NCBI GenBank assembly: GCA_951799405.1
Contig: OX637332.1
Coordinates: 29,674,832-29,738,831, forward strand
Direction of reading: 5' to 3'
Length of the DNA: 64,000 nt
Source: Agapetus fuscipes
Taxonomy: Eukaryota; Arthropoda; Insecta; Trichoptera; Glossosomatidae
Shown here: piece by piece, positions 1 through 9,310 of the stretch
Layout of the letters: each line of letters starts with the position of its first letter
Numbering within the stretch: position 1 is the stretch's first letter
Position numbers and translations under genes: made by a program
The notes under the pieces: generated by a model
The model's input: the letters and a program-made list of their open reading frames with translations, nothing else
What the model was told of the DNA's origin: nothing
Database searches by the model: none

Positions 1-625
1 GCGCGAATCACTGTTCTTGCCACCATGACTCCTTTGTTAACATTGTCCATGTTCTCCGGTTCTATCATACAGATTTGGTCATTTGTACTACTGGAATCCA
101 GGCGGGCACTCACTATCATCTCAGATCGCCCCTTCACTTCGGTATTCTTGGCTAGGATAACACGTGCAGCCAGTTCTTTCCGTCTTTGCAGGATGACTTC
201 TTCATTTCCAATTTTAATGGACCCTTTCTTTAAATTTAAACTGCACCCAAATCTGTCCAGTATGTCCATTCCCAATATAACGTCTTCTTCAATGTTGGCC
301 ACCAACGTCTGATGATCAAAAGTGGTGCTGCCAATTTGGAAGGTGGAAATCGTCTCCCCATACACCTGTGCTGACTCTCCCGTGGCGGTGTGCAGAGACC
401 ACTTTGTTGGTGCAATCTGCTTACCTCGTGCCACTATGTCGCGTCTCAGAATTGTCCTGGTTGCTCCCGTGTCCACCAGTAGTTCACGAGTTACTCCATC
501 TATTATGCCATTGATAAAAATGCTGCTGGCTTTTCCTCTCACGGTTGCGACAGTAGCAGCAGATTTCAGGGCCTCTCCAGCGTGGGTCAACGGTTGCCCC
601 TTCCCATTAACCCTTTCTAGTTTTC
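1..625 (-). CDS. Ty3/gypsy-like pol, protease region (partial, runs off window)
   Basis: Retroviral-type aspartyl protease at the start of pol. The minus-strand frame is open from about 625 to base 1, one base back (-1) from the gag frame. It carries the catalytic motif LVDTGAT near 462-479 and the later ILGMDIL motif near 278-260, the usual order for a pepsin-like retroelement protease. No methionine start is needed, because the frame overlaps the end of gag and is presumably reached by -1 frameshifting. Reverse transcriptase, RNase H and integrase would lie beyond the window edge. No stop was found in the readable part, so this copy may be relatively young. Family assignment to Ty3/gypsy rests on gag plus protease only. 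Confidence 0.85.
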
Positions 626-2038
626 CGCAGCCTGTTTTCTGGGTTTCTGAGGCTTGGGACACTTGGTGCTAAGGTGGCCCAGCTGTCCGCAGTTCCAGCA
701 GCGTGGGTCTCGTCTTCGAGGTCTCAGACGTTCCAGCACTTTTTCAATTAGCTCCTCGGTTGTAGGTAGCTTGACCTCCTCTGCCTCGACTGCACGAACC
801 CTGGCGTGGCCCCTGATGGACTGTTTGACAGCCTCAAACTCGAGAGCTTGGCTGAGCGCCTCGTTCAAAGCCTTGGGATGGGCCAGTTTTACGGCTTGTT
901 GCGTCTCCCATTCCCGCAATCCATTTAGGAACTTGTCCACTGCCAAGCTCTCACAGATGTCGTCGGAGGCTGTCGGGTAAGCGTCTCGTACCAGGCGGGC
1001 GATGTCCATTTCAAACTCCTGGAGGCTCTCGTTGGGCTTCTGCACCCTTGTGTTCAGCTGCGACTTGTACAGCTGCTCCAGGCACTTGTGGCCATAGCGC
1101 ATATCCAAGCGCTGCTTCAGCTGCCCAAAGTCACCACGGTTGTCCAGGGGTATGGCCTGCAGAACCCTGAGAGCGTCTCCTCGGAGCGACAGGCTGAGAA
1201 CCGAAGCCTTCTTCTGCTGGCTCCAGGCTCCCATCATGGCAGCCGTCTCAAAGAGGGTCAAATACTCCTCCCACGACGTCTTCCCGTCGAAGGTCGGAAG
1301 GTTGTGCTTCGACAGCGAAGGGTCGTCATCCCCTCTAGTGACCCTGGTTGGAGTTGAGCATCCCTGGTCGGTCTCGTCGTGAAGGCCGCCTTTGGGGGAT
1401 ATTCTGGTGGACTCCATCTGGCACTTGTCAGCCAGCTCGGCACGCAGACGATCCTCCAGGCTTGCCACACGGGCCTCAATCTCCGACATTGCTCGCGAGC
1501 TTTCTGCCACTTTCTTCTCCAGCCCGGCTAGGTTGCTGGTCATCTTCTCCTCCAGCCCAGTCATCTTCTCCTCCAGCCCGGTTAGGTTGCTGGTCATCTT
1601 CTCCTCCATCCCGGTCAGGTCCTCCTTCAGGCTCTTGGCGTTGTCAGCCATCTTCTCCTCCAGCCCGGTCAGGTCCTCCTTCACGGTCTTGGCGTTGTCA
1701 GCCATCTTCTCCTCCAGGGTCTTGGCGTTGTCAGCCATCTTCTCCTCCAGGGTCTTGGCGTTGTCAGCCATCTTCTCCTCCAGGGTCTTGGCGTTGTCAG
1801 CCATCTCAGTCTTCAGTCCTGTCAGGTTACTGTTGATGCTGATATTTAGCTCGTCCAAGGCGCGGTCCCCTCCAGACGCCATGACAAAATATGCCGGGTC
1901 TTCGCCTGACTGTTCCAAGGCCTCTATGAGGCGTGCTTGTAAGGCTGCCTTTCCTCCTGAGGTCTCCAGGTCCCTCTCCAGAAGCTCATTTTTAAGCTCA
2001 GTGACTTTGAGGTCCTTGACGTTCACTTTAGTTGCCAT
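617..2038 (-). CDS. Ty3/gypsy-like Gag with SAP domain, coiled coil and CCHC zinc knuckle
   Basis: Structural polyprotein of the LTR retrotransposon, 473 residues, intact, ATG at 2038. N-terminal residues about 9-42 read as a SAP-type helix-extension-helix (LKVTELKNELLERDL...ALQARLIEALE), a DNA-binding fold unusual as a Gag header. Residues about 60-200 are a heptad-like coiled coil containing four near-identical 11-residue units (MADNAKTLEEK), seen in DNA as a tandem repeat at about 1690-1800. Residues about 240-410 match the retrotransposon Gag capsid pattern (LPTFDGK.SWEEYL through LEFEAVKQS). Residues about 448-461 are a CCHC knuckle (CWNCGQLGHLSTKC). The ORF ends TAG at 617-619, where pol takes over in the -1 frame. 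The SAP role is inference. Confidence 0.9.
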   Translation of the reverse strand: MATKVNVKDLKVTELKNELLERDLETSGGKAALQARLIEALEQSGEDPAYFVMASGGDRALDELNISINSNLTGLKTEMADNAKTLEEKMADNAKTLEEKMADNAKTLEEKMADNAKTVKEDLTGLEEKMADNAKSLKEDLTGMEEKMTSNLTGLEEKMTGLEEKMTSNLAGLEKKVAESSRAMSEIEARVASLEDRLRAELADKCQMESTRISPKGGLHDETDQGCSTPTRVTRGDDDPSLSKHNLPTFDGKTSWEEYLTLFETAAMMGAWSQQKKASVLSLSLRGDALRVLQAIPLDNRGDFGQLKQRLDMRYGHKCLEQLYKSQLNTRVQKPNESLQEFEMDIARLVRDAYPTASDDICESLAVDKFLNGLREWETQQAVKLAHPKALNEALSQALEFEAVKQSIRGHARVRAVEAEEVKLPTTEELIEKVLERLRPRRRDPRCWNCGQLGHLSTKCPKPQKPRKQAAEN

Positions 2039-2719
2039 TTTTTTTCAAAATTTACGTCAAAACAAAAATATTTTCAAATTTATTTAATACAAGTTTTGAG
2101 TTTTATATATATAGCTGTTTTGAATACGTACTTTAGCAAAAATAATAATTTGTCTGATTACACTGATTGGTAGGTAGGTACTGTCTTTTAATATTTATTT
2201 TTAATTCACCAATATTTTTAACATAATAATGTCTGATAGTACATAATTATTTATTTCGTCTCAAGTCTTTCAAACACACAGGTAGGTATTTAATGTACAT
2301 TCACACACTTGTAAACAAAGGATAGTTATTCAAAAACTTTTTCTCGATGAATCTGGAACGTTCTTTTGTAATATTTTTCAAGATTTTTATTTATTTATTT
2401 TATTTTTTTTAATCACACACAATAATAAAAAAAACTATGGTCCAATTTGATGACTTTCTCAATGCGGTAAAATAGTCATTATGTTATGTCCAGAATTATG
2501 TCCAGAATTATGTTCCATATGATGTTCCAGAATTTATAAACAACTTGCTTTTGCGTCTTTTCTTTTAACAAAAATTTATTTAAACACTTGTTTTCACAAA
2601 AGTCAGTTCACACAAAGTTCAATTTGAATAAAGTTCATTTTAACACTATTTAATTTATTTTATTTATTTTTAGACAGAAGATCTTAATTTTTCTTGACAA
2701 TTCCGCACCTGACGCCAAT
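2039..2719 (-). other. Untranslated leader of the LTR retrotransposon with putative primer-binding site
   Basis: AT-rich stretch between the LTR and the gag start. Read on the minus strand, two bases after the LTR end comes TGGCGTCAGGTGCGG (about 2703-2717), which begins TGG as expected for a primer-binding site complementary to a tRNA 3' CCA end. The tRNA is not assigned with confidence (Leu-like). No ORF is seen here. Confidence 0.6.
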
Positions 2720-3191
2720 TGTTACGAAATTAGGGTTCAATTGTCTTCAAATTAAAAATACACAGGTCTTCTTCAATAGTTATTTATTTTACACAGTTAC
2801 AAAATTTATTTTCACACTACTTTCTCGATTATTCCACTTGGTTTTGGTTCACTGATCAGATGACTTCGATGTGTTTGTAAGTCTCTATGATACTGGCCGC
2901 TCTGCAGGCCATTTGCACCCTTTATACTCTTTAGAGCAGTATAATCTAGACCTATAGTTGCTAGAAGGTTCCAGAGTAATTATTACTTCTCGATGTTTCA
3001 CGTACTACCTAGACACAACCAAAATCCTACCTACCAATGCAATACAGTATTCCTATAATTATAACAAATACCTACTTAGCCTAGAGAATTCTACACTTAT
3101 ACATAATTATCGATCTTACCTACCTGTACCTATGAGGACTCTTATACTTATAACTACCCATACTTATTTCAATATTTATATTTACATAACA
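2720..3191 (-). mobile_element. 5' LTR of the Ty3/gypsy-like element
   Basis: Terminal repeat of about 472 bp. On the minus strand it starts TGTTATGTAAATAT and ends CGTAACA (TG...CA). The boundary is set by comparison with the solo LTRs at 21033-21452 and 52235-52626, which share both ends. The flank beyond 3191 begins atat, a possible target duplication whose partner is outside the window. Confidence 0.85.
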
Positions 3192-3557
3192 ATATTTTCC
3201 ATGACTCATTAACAACCTTTCGCCATAAATTGAGATATTTTTCAACTCTGTCCCCTAACTCCCTCAATCAAGCTCCTTCACTTACGTAATAATCCCTCCT
3301 TTTCCTCATTCCTTTCCACTTTACTTTTACTTTTAATTTCTTTTCTTACACCTTGTTTCTTTTTCTTTCTTTTTTGTTGCTTGACAACTTGCGTCTTTTT
3401 GCTTTTTGTTTTTTGTTTTGCTCTATTTTTATTTTTATTTTCTTGTCTTATCAATTTTCTATTATATATCAATACTAGCTCAGCATACTGATCAAATTAT
3501 TATTCTATCTCTATAATTTTAAATAGAAGAAACAATTTTGGCTTATATTAATTTTAA
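3192..3557. other. AT-rich low-complexity stretch, no gene
   Basis: Pyrimidine-rich on the plus strand (runs of cttt and tttt). The minus-strand ORF here is a lysine-rich translation of this composition and is not believed to be a gene. Confidence 0.5.
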
Positions 3558-3622
3558 GAACACCATTGTAATCATTTTTATAAAGCTGTAGTTTTCTCAA
3601 ATAAATAAATAAATAAATATGG
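3558..3622 (+). mobile_element. Short 3' end of a CR1/Jockey-type LINE
   Basis: Carries the phrase AAGCTGTAGTTTTCTCAAAT followed by (AAAT)n. The same end occurs inverted at 16352-16405, and a diverged version lies after the LINE coding relic at 18737-19255. Confidence 0.5.
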
Positions 3623-3683
3623 TAACAACAAAAGCGAAGCAGCAGGAATCTGAACATTGACCAAACTATAAACAGTACAAATT

Positions 3684-3905
3684 TTAGTATGATTTATTTG
3701 GTGAGTGCTGTTTTTGTGTGAATCACACCTCAAGAGCTGTCTTCGAGCTTATTCGTCGCTGTAGAAAGCGCTCATTCTCAAGGCAGACCCAGTTGCTGTA
3801 TCCTTGGATGGACCTTTGGTGACCGGTTATTTGGGTAAAGGTTTATGTATTTTTCAACCCAGCGAAGAGCTTGTTTTGAAAATATAAATATTTTGGTTTC
3901 ACTCA
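3684..3905 (-). repeat. SINE-A copy, tail and body
   Basis: Minus-oriented body of the tRNA-derived SINE-A: ATAAATCATACTAA end, the gtgtgaatcacac block, the aagcgc...ttctcaag block, ggatggacctttggtgaccgg and caacccagcgaagag. The tRNA-like head is missing. Confidence 0.75.
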
Positions 3906-4071
3906 TATTGTCTATCTAACTAACTCGTGTATGATATTTTGAAAGTCATAGACAAATTGATGGCTTTGCGATTTGAGACAGTATATCAATAATTAACCTA
4001 TCTACAGTTGTGATTATATTGAGATATCGCCTTTTTGATAAATATATAATAAACTAATTATTCTAATGCAA

Positions 4072-4727
4072 AGTTGCAAAGATACTAACAATAACGATTC
4101 ATATAAAATGCATGTCCACAAACAGACACGTGTAAGTTTTCGCATACAAATGTTGCATGTCTAATCTAATCTAATCTAATCTAAGTTGCAAAAATATGTT
4201 ACACTGGAGATTCACATTACATGCATTCTCACAACCAGACACATACAAGTTCGCGCTTGCACATGCCTCATGTGAACCTACAACATAAAAACCAAATCTC
4301 AAATGGACATACACCCTGCAACTCTTGCCGTCCTTCCCTGAGACAGGGGTAACATTGGCAAAGTGAACCATTTTTACAGCATGGGTGGTCAGCCGCATAC
4401 CAACCTATAAGTCAAGGAACACACACGACAAATTACATTTTATACATCACTAAATAATAATATCTATGGACAACAAACAGAAAACAAATTCCAATTTAAT
4501 AAACCCTAGCCGCCAACATTACAGATCAACCGCCATTTCTTTCTGTCCTTACATACTTCTTTCATTTCCTCCAGAGTCATAACCTTCTTCATACAGGCAT
4601 GTGTACTTACAAATTAAAATCTAAGCCTCAAATAAACATCGACCCTGCATCTTTTGCCGACCTTCTCTAAAAGAGAGATGACATCAGTATGGGCAGTCAA
4701 CCACCAACCTATAAGTTAAGGAATCTT
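4072..4727 (-). repeat. Older T copy split by a younger LINE-T insertion
   Basis: The host T copy is in two pieces, 4072-4160 and 4597-4727. They join at GCATGT, which is present on both sides of the insert (4155-4160 and 4597-4602) as a target-site duplication. Confidence 0.8.
4161..4596 (-). mobile_element. LINE-T, 5'-truncated copy with end of ORF2
   Basis: Contains a (CTAAT)n tail at 4161-4182, the 250-bp T unit to 4420, 3' UTR, then the last codons of a LINE reverse transcriptase ORF (minus-strand TTCATACAAG, then CATAACCTTCTTCATAC to the gccgccaacattacag end block at about 4505). It is bounded by a GCATGT 6-bp duplication. See the entry at 9824-10664 for the family. Confidence 0.85.
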
Positions 4728-4767
4728 CCCATTTTATTAAATGAAAAATAAAAATTATTTGAAGCAT

Positions 4768-4836
4768 GTACAAGGACGAACTTGTACGTGTTAGCTTGTA
4801 AAAATGAAAAATATGAATCCCCAATGTTACATATCT
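4768..4836 (+). repeat. T fragment (3' end)
   Basis: Matches the gcgaacttgtacgtg...ccaatgttacatatct end of the T unit. It directly abuts the SINE-A head. Confidence 0.6.
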
Positions 4837-5341
4837 ATTGACCGGTACGTAGTCCAGTGGTAACCCTTCGGACTCGTAAATGGAAGGTTGTGGGCTTCTT
4901 CGAATCCCGGCAGAGAACAAAAAATATACTATTTATTTTTTCAAATTTGCTTTTCGCTGGGTTGAAAATTCATCAACCTTTAACGAAGACCGGTCATCAA
5001 AAGGTCCATCCAGCCTTACAGCAACTGGGTCTTGCTTGAGAATTGGAGCTTTGTAGCGACGACTAAACGAAGCTCGTAAAAAAGGTCGATAGCTCAATTG
5101 GTAGAATGCTTGCGTTCCATGCCGAGAGCAAGGGTTCGATCTCAAAGGTTTACTCAGCCTTCACAAGAAATGAGAACCAGCCCCCCCGGGAGCTGGTAAG
5201 CCCCCACTTCAACTAAAAGTGGTTGGTGTGAGGCCGGCCCCCTTACCCGTAAAAATAAATAGGTCCCGAATCTCCACATGCGACCCTTCGGGGATAACGC
5301 AGGCAAGAAGTTACACTAAATGTTTAGCTAAGTTGCGTTTA
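4837..5341 (+). mobile_element. Dimeric tRNA-tRNA SINE (SINE-A fused to SINE-B)
   Basis: The first module, about 4840-5079, has a tRNA-like head: A-box-like GTAGTCCAGTGG and B-box-like CTTCGAATCCC, then gagcac, the gctgggttgaaa block and the ggtccatccagcc block. The second module, 5083-5341, starts with a clear tRNA head (GGTCGATAGCTCAATTGGTAG, with B box GGTTCGATCTC). It ends with the hairpin-bearing body and the ttacacta..tgttagct tail. The A-B junction aagctcgt(a)n ggtcgatagctc recurs at about 14552, 34250 and 62378, so the fusion is a propagated unit and not chance adjacency. Confidence 0.85.
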
Positions 5342-5639
5342 GTTGCGTTTCTTTGCTGCTTAGAAACGTTGCGAATGCCACCGTCAAATGGATGTTCGGG
5401 TTTCACAGTGGAGGCCAGCATCAGAGTTCTCTCCTTAATAGGTGCAATTAATTGGCATAATGGCTTTCAGTGCGGTTATCCAATCACCCGCGGTTTCGCA
5501 TGCGCGCACAAAACAGCGACGCATAATTGCAAGCATTATGTGTGATAGATGAAACACACGCAAAACGAGTTAAATATACAGATTAGCATCACCAAGTACG
5601 TGCTAATTTGTGGGGTCTAGGAATGAAAGGGTATAACTG

Positions 5640-5838
5640 TAACTGTAAGTGTAACTCCGTTACCATTCCGCTATGGGTGACCAGAGCCTCTGCAGAGCTG
5701 CCTCCATTTTTTCCTATCCTTACATACCTCTTTCAATTCATTCATATCCATCACCTTTTTCATGCATTTTCTTCTTTTACGCTCACTTTGTATATCCCAT
5801 TCTTTAACAACCTCCTCAATATGATCACTCCATACTAG
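5640..5838 (-). pseudogene. RTE-like LINE 3' end (subfamily with ACTGTA tail)
   Basis: The minus strand encodes a decayed end of a non-LTR reverse transcriptase ORF (VWSDHIEEVVKEWDIQSE..RKCMKKVMDMNELKEVCKDR). It is followed by a stop and a tail built of CTGTAA-type repeats at about 5635-5655. It is homologous to the LINE-T ORF end but has a different tail, so it is a sister subfamily. Further copies lie at 22000-22310, 27327-27640 and 60060-60345. Confidence 0.75.
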
Positions 5839-5859
5839 TGTAGGTGCGCGATTTCTCGA

Positions 5860-6137
5860 CTAAGCTACACATATAGTGTAAAAGTTGAAGGGTTTTCGTA
5901 TTGACATTGTGAAGAATAATTTTAAATGAATAATGTAAAAATAACACACGAAGTTTTTCTTCAACTCGTTACACTGTGTATTCGACTCGTGAAGAAAAAC
6001 GTTTTGTTTTATTTTTACATTATCAACGTATAGTGTAATTTATGGCCTACGTTATCCCCGAAGGGATCGCATGTGACGCTTTGGGACCTATTTATTTTTC
6101 CGGGTAAGGAGACCGGCCTCCACCAACCACTTCAGTT
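5860..6137 (-). repeat. SINE-B 3' part split by a 147-bp insertion
   Basis: The tail (actaagctacacatatagtgtaa) lies at 5860-5881 and the rest at 6029-6137. Between them, 5882-6028 is an insert flanked by the exact 10-bp duplication TATAGTGTAA (5872-5881 and 6029-6038). Confidence 0.8.
5882..6028. mobile_element. Unclassified 147-bp foldback insertion
   Basis: Contains internal inverted segments (aatgtaaaaataa against ttatttttacatt, and a tttttcttca hairpin). It is bounded by a perfect 10-bp target duplication. No coding potential. It could be a very small MITE or a short retroelement; the 10-bp duplication fits neither a TA nor a TWA target. Confidence 0.65.
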
Positions 6138-6153
6138 GAATGTGCAACTCGCA

Positions 6154-6473
6154 ACTCGCAACTAAGCTACACATATAGTGCAACTTCTTACCGCGTCTCC
6201 CCCGAAGGGTTTCGCATGTGGTGAGAAGAACGTATTTATTTTTCCTGGTAAGTAGACCGGCCTCACGCCAACCCCTTTATTTGAAGTGGGGGCTTCCCTG
6301 CTCCCCAAGGGGCTGGTACTAATTTCTTGTGAAGGATGCCTTGCCGGTATTTTGTTTTGCGTTTTTAAATAAACACTGAAGCGGAAATCATTTCAATCGA
6401 CACCCCCGGTGGGGTTTGAACCCGTGCTCTCGGCATGGAACGCAAGCACTCTACATACTGAGATATTGACCGA
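6154..6473 (-). mobile_element. SINE-B, near full length
   Basis: On the minus strand it starts with a tRNA-like head with a degraded A box and B box GGTTCAAACCCC (about 6409-6420). The body has the aatttc..ggtgttta block and the aagtgg hairpin region, and the tail is tagtgtagcttagttgc. Confidence 0.8.
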
Positions 6474-6491
6474 ACAACTGTAAGTTCTCCA

Positions 6492-6716
6492 AATCTAATC
6501 TAATCTAATCTAAGTGTCAAAATATAATTAACATTAGAAATTCAAATTATATGCATTTTTACGAAACAGACATATTTGAGTTTGCGCTTAAACATGCCGC
6601 ATGTAGTCCTACAATATAAAAACCCGAATCTCAAATGAACATACACCCTGCAACTCCTGCCGACCTTCCCTGAAACAGGAGTGACATTGGCAAAGTGAAC
6701 CATTTTCTACAGCATT
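6492..6716 (-). repeat. T copy, lacking the first ~40 bp
   Basis: A (CTAAT)n tail at 6492-6512, then the full T body including both conserved hairpins (accttccctgaaacagg and cgcatgtag). It ends at acagcat. Confidence 0.8.
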
Positions 6717-7251
6717 TCCCCTCCTTAAAAGTGGGAAGTCAGCTGGACGTCTTTAACACAGAATTTTAAGGATTCACAAGGTTTTTATTTGCGATTTACA
6801 AATCAAAAAACTTCAAGCAAGATGAAGACTTTAACGAACATTGGAATAGCCCATTAAAATGATATCTTTCTGTGGTCTGAGATCAAATTAAATTTTGGTA
6901 TAGAGCATAACTTTTTTATAACGGAATTCGAAAAAGGATGACAAAATTTTCACGGCCGTTTTGGGTTACTGTTGATTGGTTAATTTGTGTGGTCTCGGAA
7001 TAAAAGGATACGGTTGCGATGCGAGGGTTTTTCAGGTGAAATTGTGGGAGAGAACATTTAAGAAGTCATTTAGGGTTACCGCTAATGCTCTAATCCATGT
7101 GGTCACAGAATAAAAGGGATACTAGGAAAGATAGGATTTTGAGGACACCTATTTTTTGAAGTCAAAAGCAATCCGTGCATGGGGTTTGAAACAGAAAAAA
7201 TAGAAAAAAGTAAGTCTTTACTACCTACAATACTAGAGCATTATTTAGTTC
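6717..7251. other. No gene; short direct repeat
   Basis: Two imperfect copies of a roughly 50-bp phrase (gggttac...ggttaat...gtgtggtctc.gaataaaaggata) at about 6962-7013 and 7072-7130. Nothing else is recognised. Confidence 0.4.
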
Positions 7252-7497
7252 ATGGACTTATAGATTGGTATGAGGCTGACCACCAATACTGTAAAAATGG
7301 TTCACTTTGCCAATGTCACCCCTATTTCAGGTCGGCAAGAGTTGCAGGGCTTATGTTCATTTGAGCTTGGGTTTTTATATTGTAGGTCCACATGCGGCAT
7401 GTGTGAGCGCGAAATTATGCGTGTCTGGTTGTGGGAATGCATTTAATATGAATCTCAAATGATACATATCTTTGCAGCTTAGATTTAGTTAGCACAA
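7252..7497 (+). repeat. T copy, complete unit
   Basis: Runs from gacttatagattggtatgag to cttagatttag. The T hairpin blocks are present. Confidence 0.8.
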
Positions 7498-7502
7498 CAG
7501 AA

Positions 7503-7802
7503 ACGGAAGTTTGTGGGCTCGATTCAAAAAATATATTTGTTAAATATGCTTTTCGCTGGGTCGATAAATTTATCTGTGAGTCACACTTAAATAACTCTCT
7601 GCTAGCTAGGTCGTTGCTACAGATAGCGCCAATAATCATTTGCTGGAAGGCTGGATAGACCTTTGGTGACTGTAAAGGCAAAGAATTTATCAACCCAGCG
7701 AAGAGAAAATATTGAAAATGAAATAAAAAATATTTTGTGCTCTGCTGGGAATCGAACTCACGACTTTGCGTGTACGTTAACCAATAGACGACAGACCGTT
7801 GG
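7503..7802. repeat. Inverted pair of SINE-A sequences
   Basis: A plus-strand head/body fragment (7503-7562, through gcttttcgctgggt) runs straight into a minus-strand SINE-A (7563-7802). The latter ends in a tRNA-like head with B box GGAATCGAACTC read on the plus strand. The pair can fold back. Confidence 0.65.
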
Positions 7803-8265
7803 TTGTTTCTGGAATAAATATCTCCTCATTATTTAGAAATAATTGAAAGTATATATTTCTGCTTGCTCTTTTACACTTCTTTAATTTTTCTGAGGTTTTT
7901 CCATGCATACTATTCTGATCAGGTGCGTGCACGGCATCGAGGCAAATAAAATTCAGAACGAATAATTTTGCCTTTATCTTGAATAGAAAACGAATTCAAC
8001 CTGAAAGAAATAATCAAACTTTATTAGATTTCATCAATTATGCATCTTAACTTCCAACTTAACTTGCAATATTTACGATATATGGGTTTGCTTCTTTTAC
8101 CCATATCTGATTTTTGGTCCTTATTCCTGATTTATCCATTATTTCTTCGATCTCCTGCTTATTTGAATCATCACTTGTTACACTTGTTTGTACTAGATCT
8201 ACATTCACATATTTAAAGATGAGAAACATTATAAAAAACATTAATTTAAAGATAGAGCAAAGCCC
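7803..8265. other. No recognisable feature
   Basis: AT-rich unique-looking sequence. The 69-residue minus ORF has no recognisable motif and is probably chance. Confidence 0.4.
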
Positions 8266-8267
8266 CA

Positions 8268-8633
8268 TTTAGTCTTACAGCAACTGGGTGTAACTTGTAT
8301 AAAATATTGCTTTCAATAGCGATGACCAAGCTCTCAGAGGGCTCATGCAAAACAGCGCTCACCAATTGAACCATCGTAACGCAACTAAGCTACACATATA
8401 GTGCAACTTCTTGCCTACGTTATCCCCGAATAGGTCGCATGTGGCAATTCGAGACTTACTAAGTTTTACGGGTAAGGGGGCCGGCCTCACACCAACAACT
8501 TTCAGTTGAAGTGGGGGTTTCCCAGCTCCCGGAGGGGCTGGCTCTTATTTCTTGTGAAGGCTGAGTAAACCTTGAGATCGAACCTTTGATCTCAGCATGG
8601 AATGCAAGCATTCTACCAATTGAGCTATCGACC
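8268..8633. mobile_element. SINE-A 3' half (+) abutting SINE-B (-)
   Basis: 8268-8363 is the plus-strand SINE-A body and tail (agcaactgggt, gcgatgaccaagctc, aacagcgctcacca). 8374-8633 is a near-complete minus-strand SINE-B whose tRNA head is ggtcgatagctcaattggtag on the minus strand. Confidence 0.75.
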
Positions 8634-8989
8634 CATCGTAATATTTATTTATAGCTCACCTATCTGTTTTTCCTTACCATTGAATTCTTAAAAATTGAAT
8701 AATGATCTTTCTTCAAAACTTAACTAAAAACGAAAAAATATTGTTTTTAGACTATCAATACGTGAATTCAGTAACTTCAATGGAACCTATGCTATAAGCT
8801 TGATCGTTAAATTATATGGACAAGGGACATTATCAAACAACTAATTCGAGCAAGCTTTTGGCTTAGCCTTGTCTAAGGACAACTATTTGTCACAAAGCTT
8901 TGTAATCCTCCTTTAGATAGGAATACTTGTACTATATCGTTATTTGTACCATATATTTGTTTCATTGCTTATAATTGAACTATATACAA

Positions 8990-9310
8990 CTGGGCCGTAG
9001 TCTAATGGTAAAGCTTAAGACTCGTAAATGGAAAGTTGTGGCTTTGAATCCCGGTAGAGCACAAAAAATGTATCTACAATATTTTTAAATATGCTCTTCG
9101 TTGGGTTGAAAAATTCATTTTCCAAAGAACGGTCACAAAAGGTCCATCCAGCCTTAGAGCAGCTGGGTTTTGCTTGAGAATTGACGCTGGCGACGACCTG
9201 GCTCGCAGAGGATGTGAATTATACCTCGAGAGCCCTCGGCGAGCTTGGCTTTCGCTGTAGAAAGCGACAATTCTCAAATAAGACGCAATTGCTGGAAAGC
9301 TGGATGGACT
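8990..9310. repeat. SINE-A (+) with an inverted SINE-A segment
   Basis: 8990-9205 is plus-strand SINE-A with head gggccgtagtctaatgg and B box CTTTGAATCCC. 9210-9310 is the reverse complement of its 3' half (gagccctc..cgagctt..aaagcg..ttctcaa). The two make a foldback around 9163-9300. Confidence 0.7.

Noticed and set aside
1348..2087. Long plus-strand ORFs over 1.3-2.1 kb
   Set aside because: They are antisense shadows of gag created by the low-stop coiled-coil repeat.
4161..4182. CRISPR array or telomere-like repeat at the (CTAAT)n tracts
   Set aside because: The tracts are LINE-T tails of 2-5 units attached to T copies and are not arrays with spacers or long telomeric runs.
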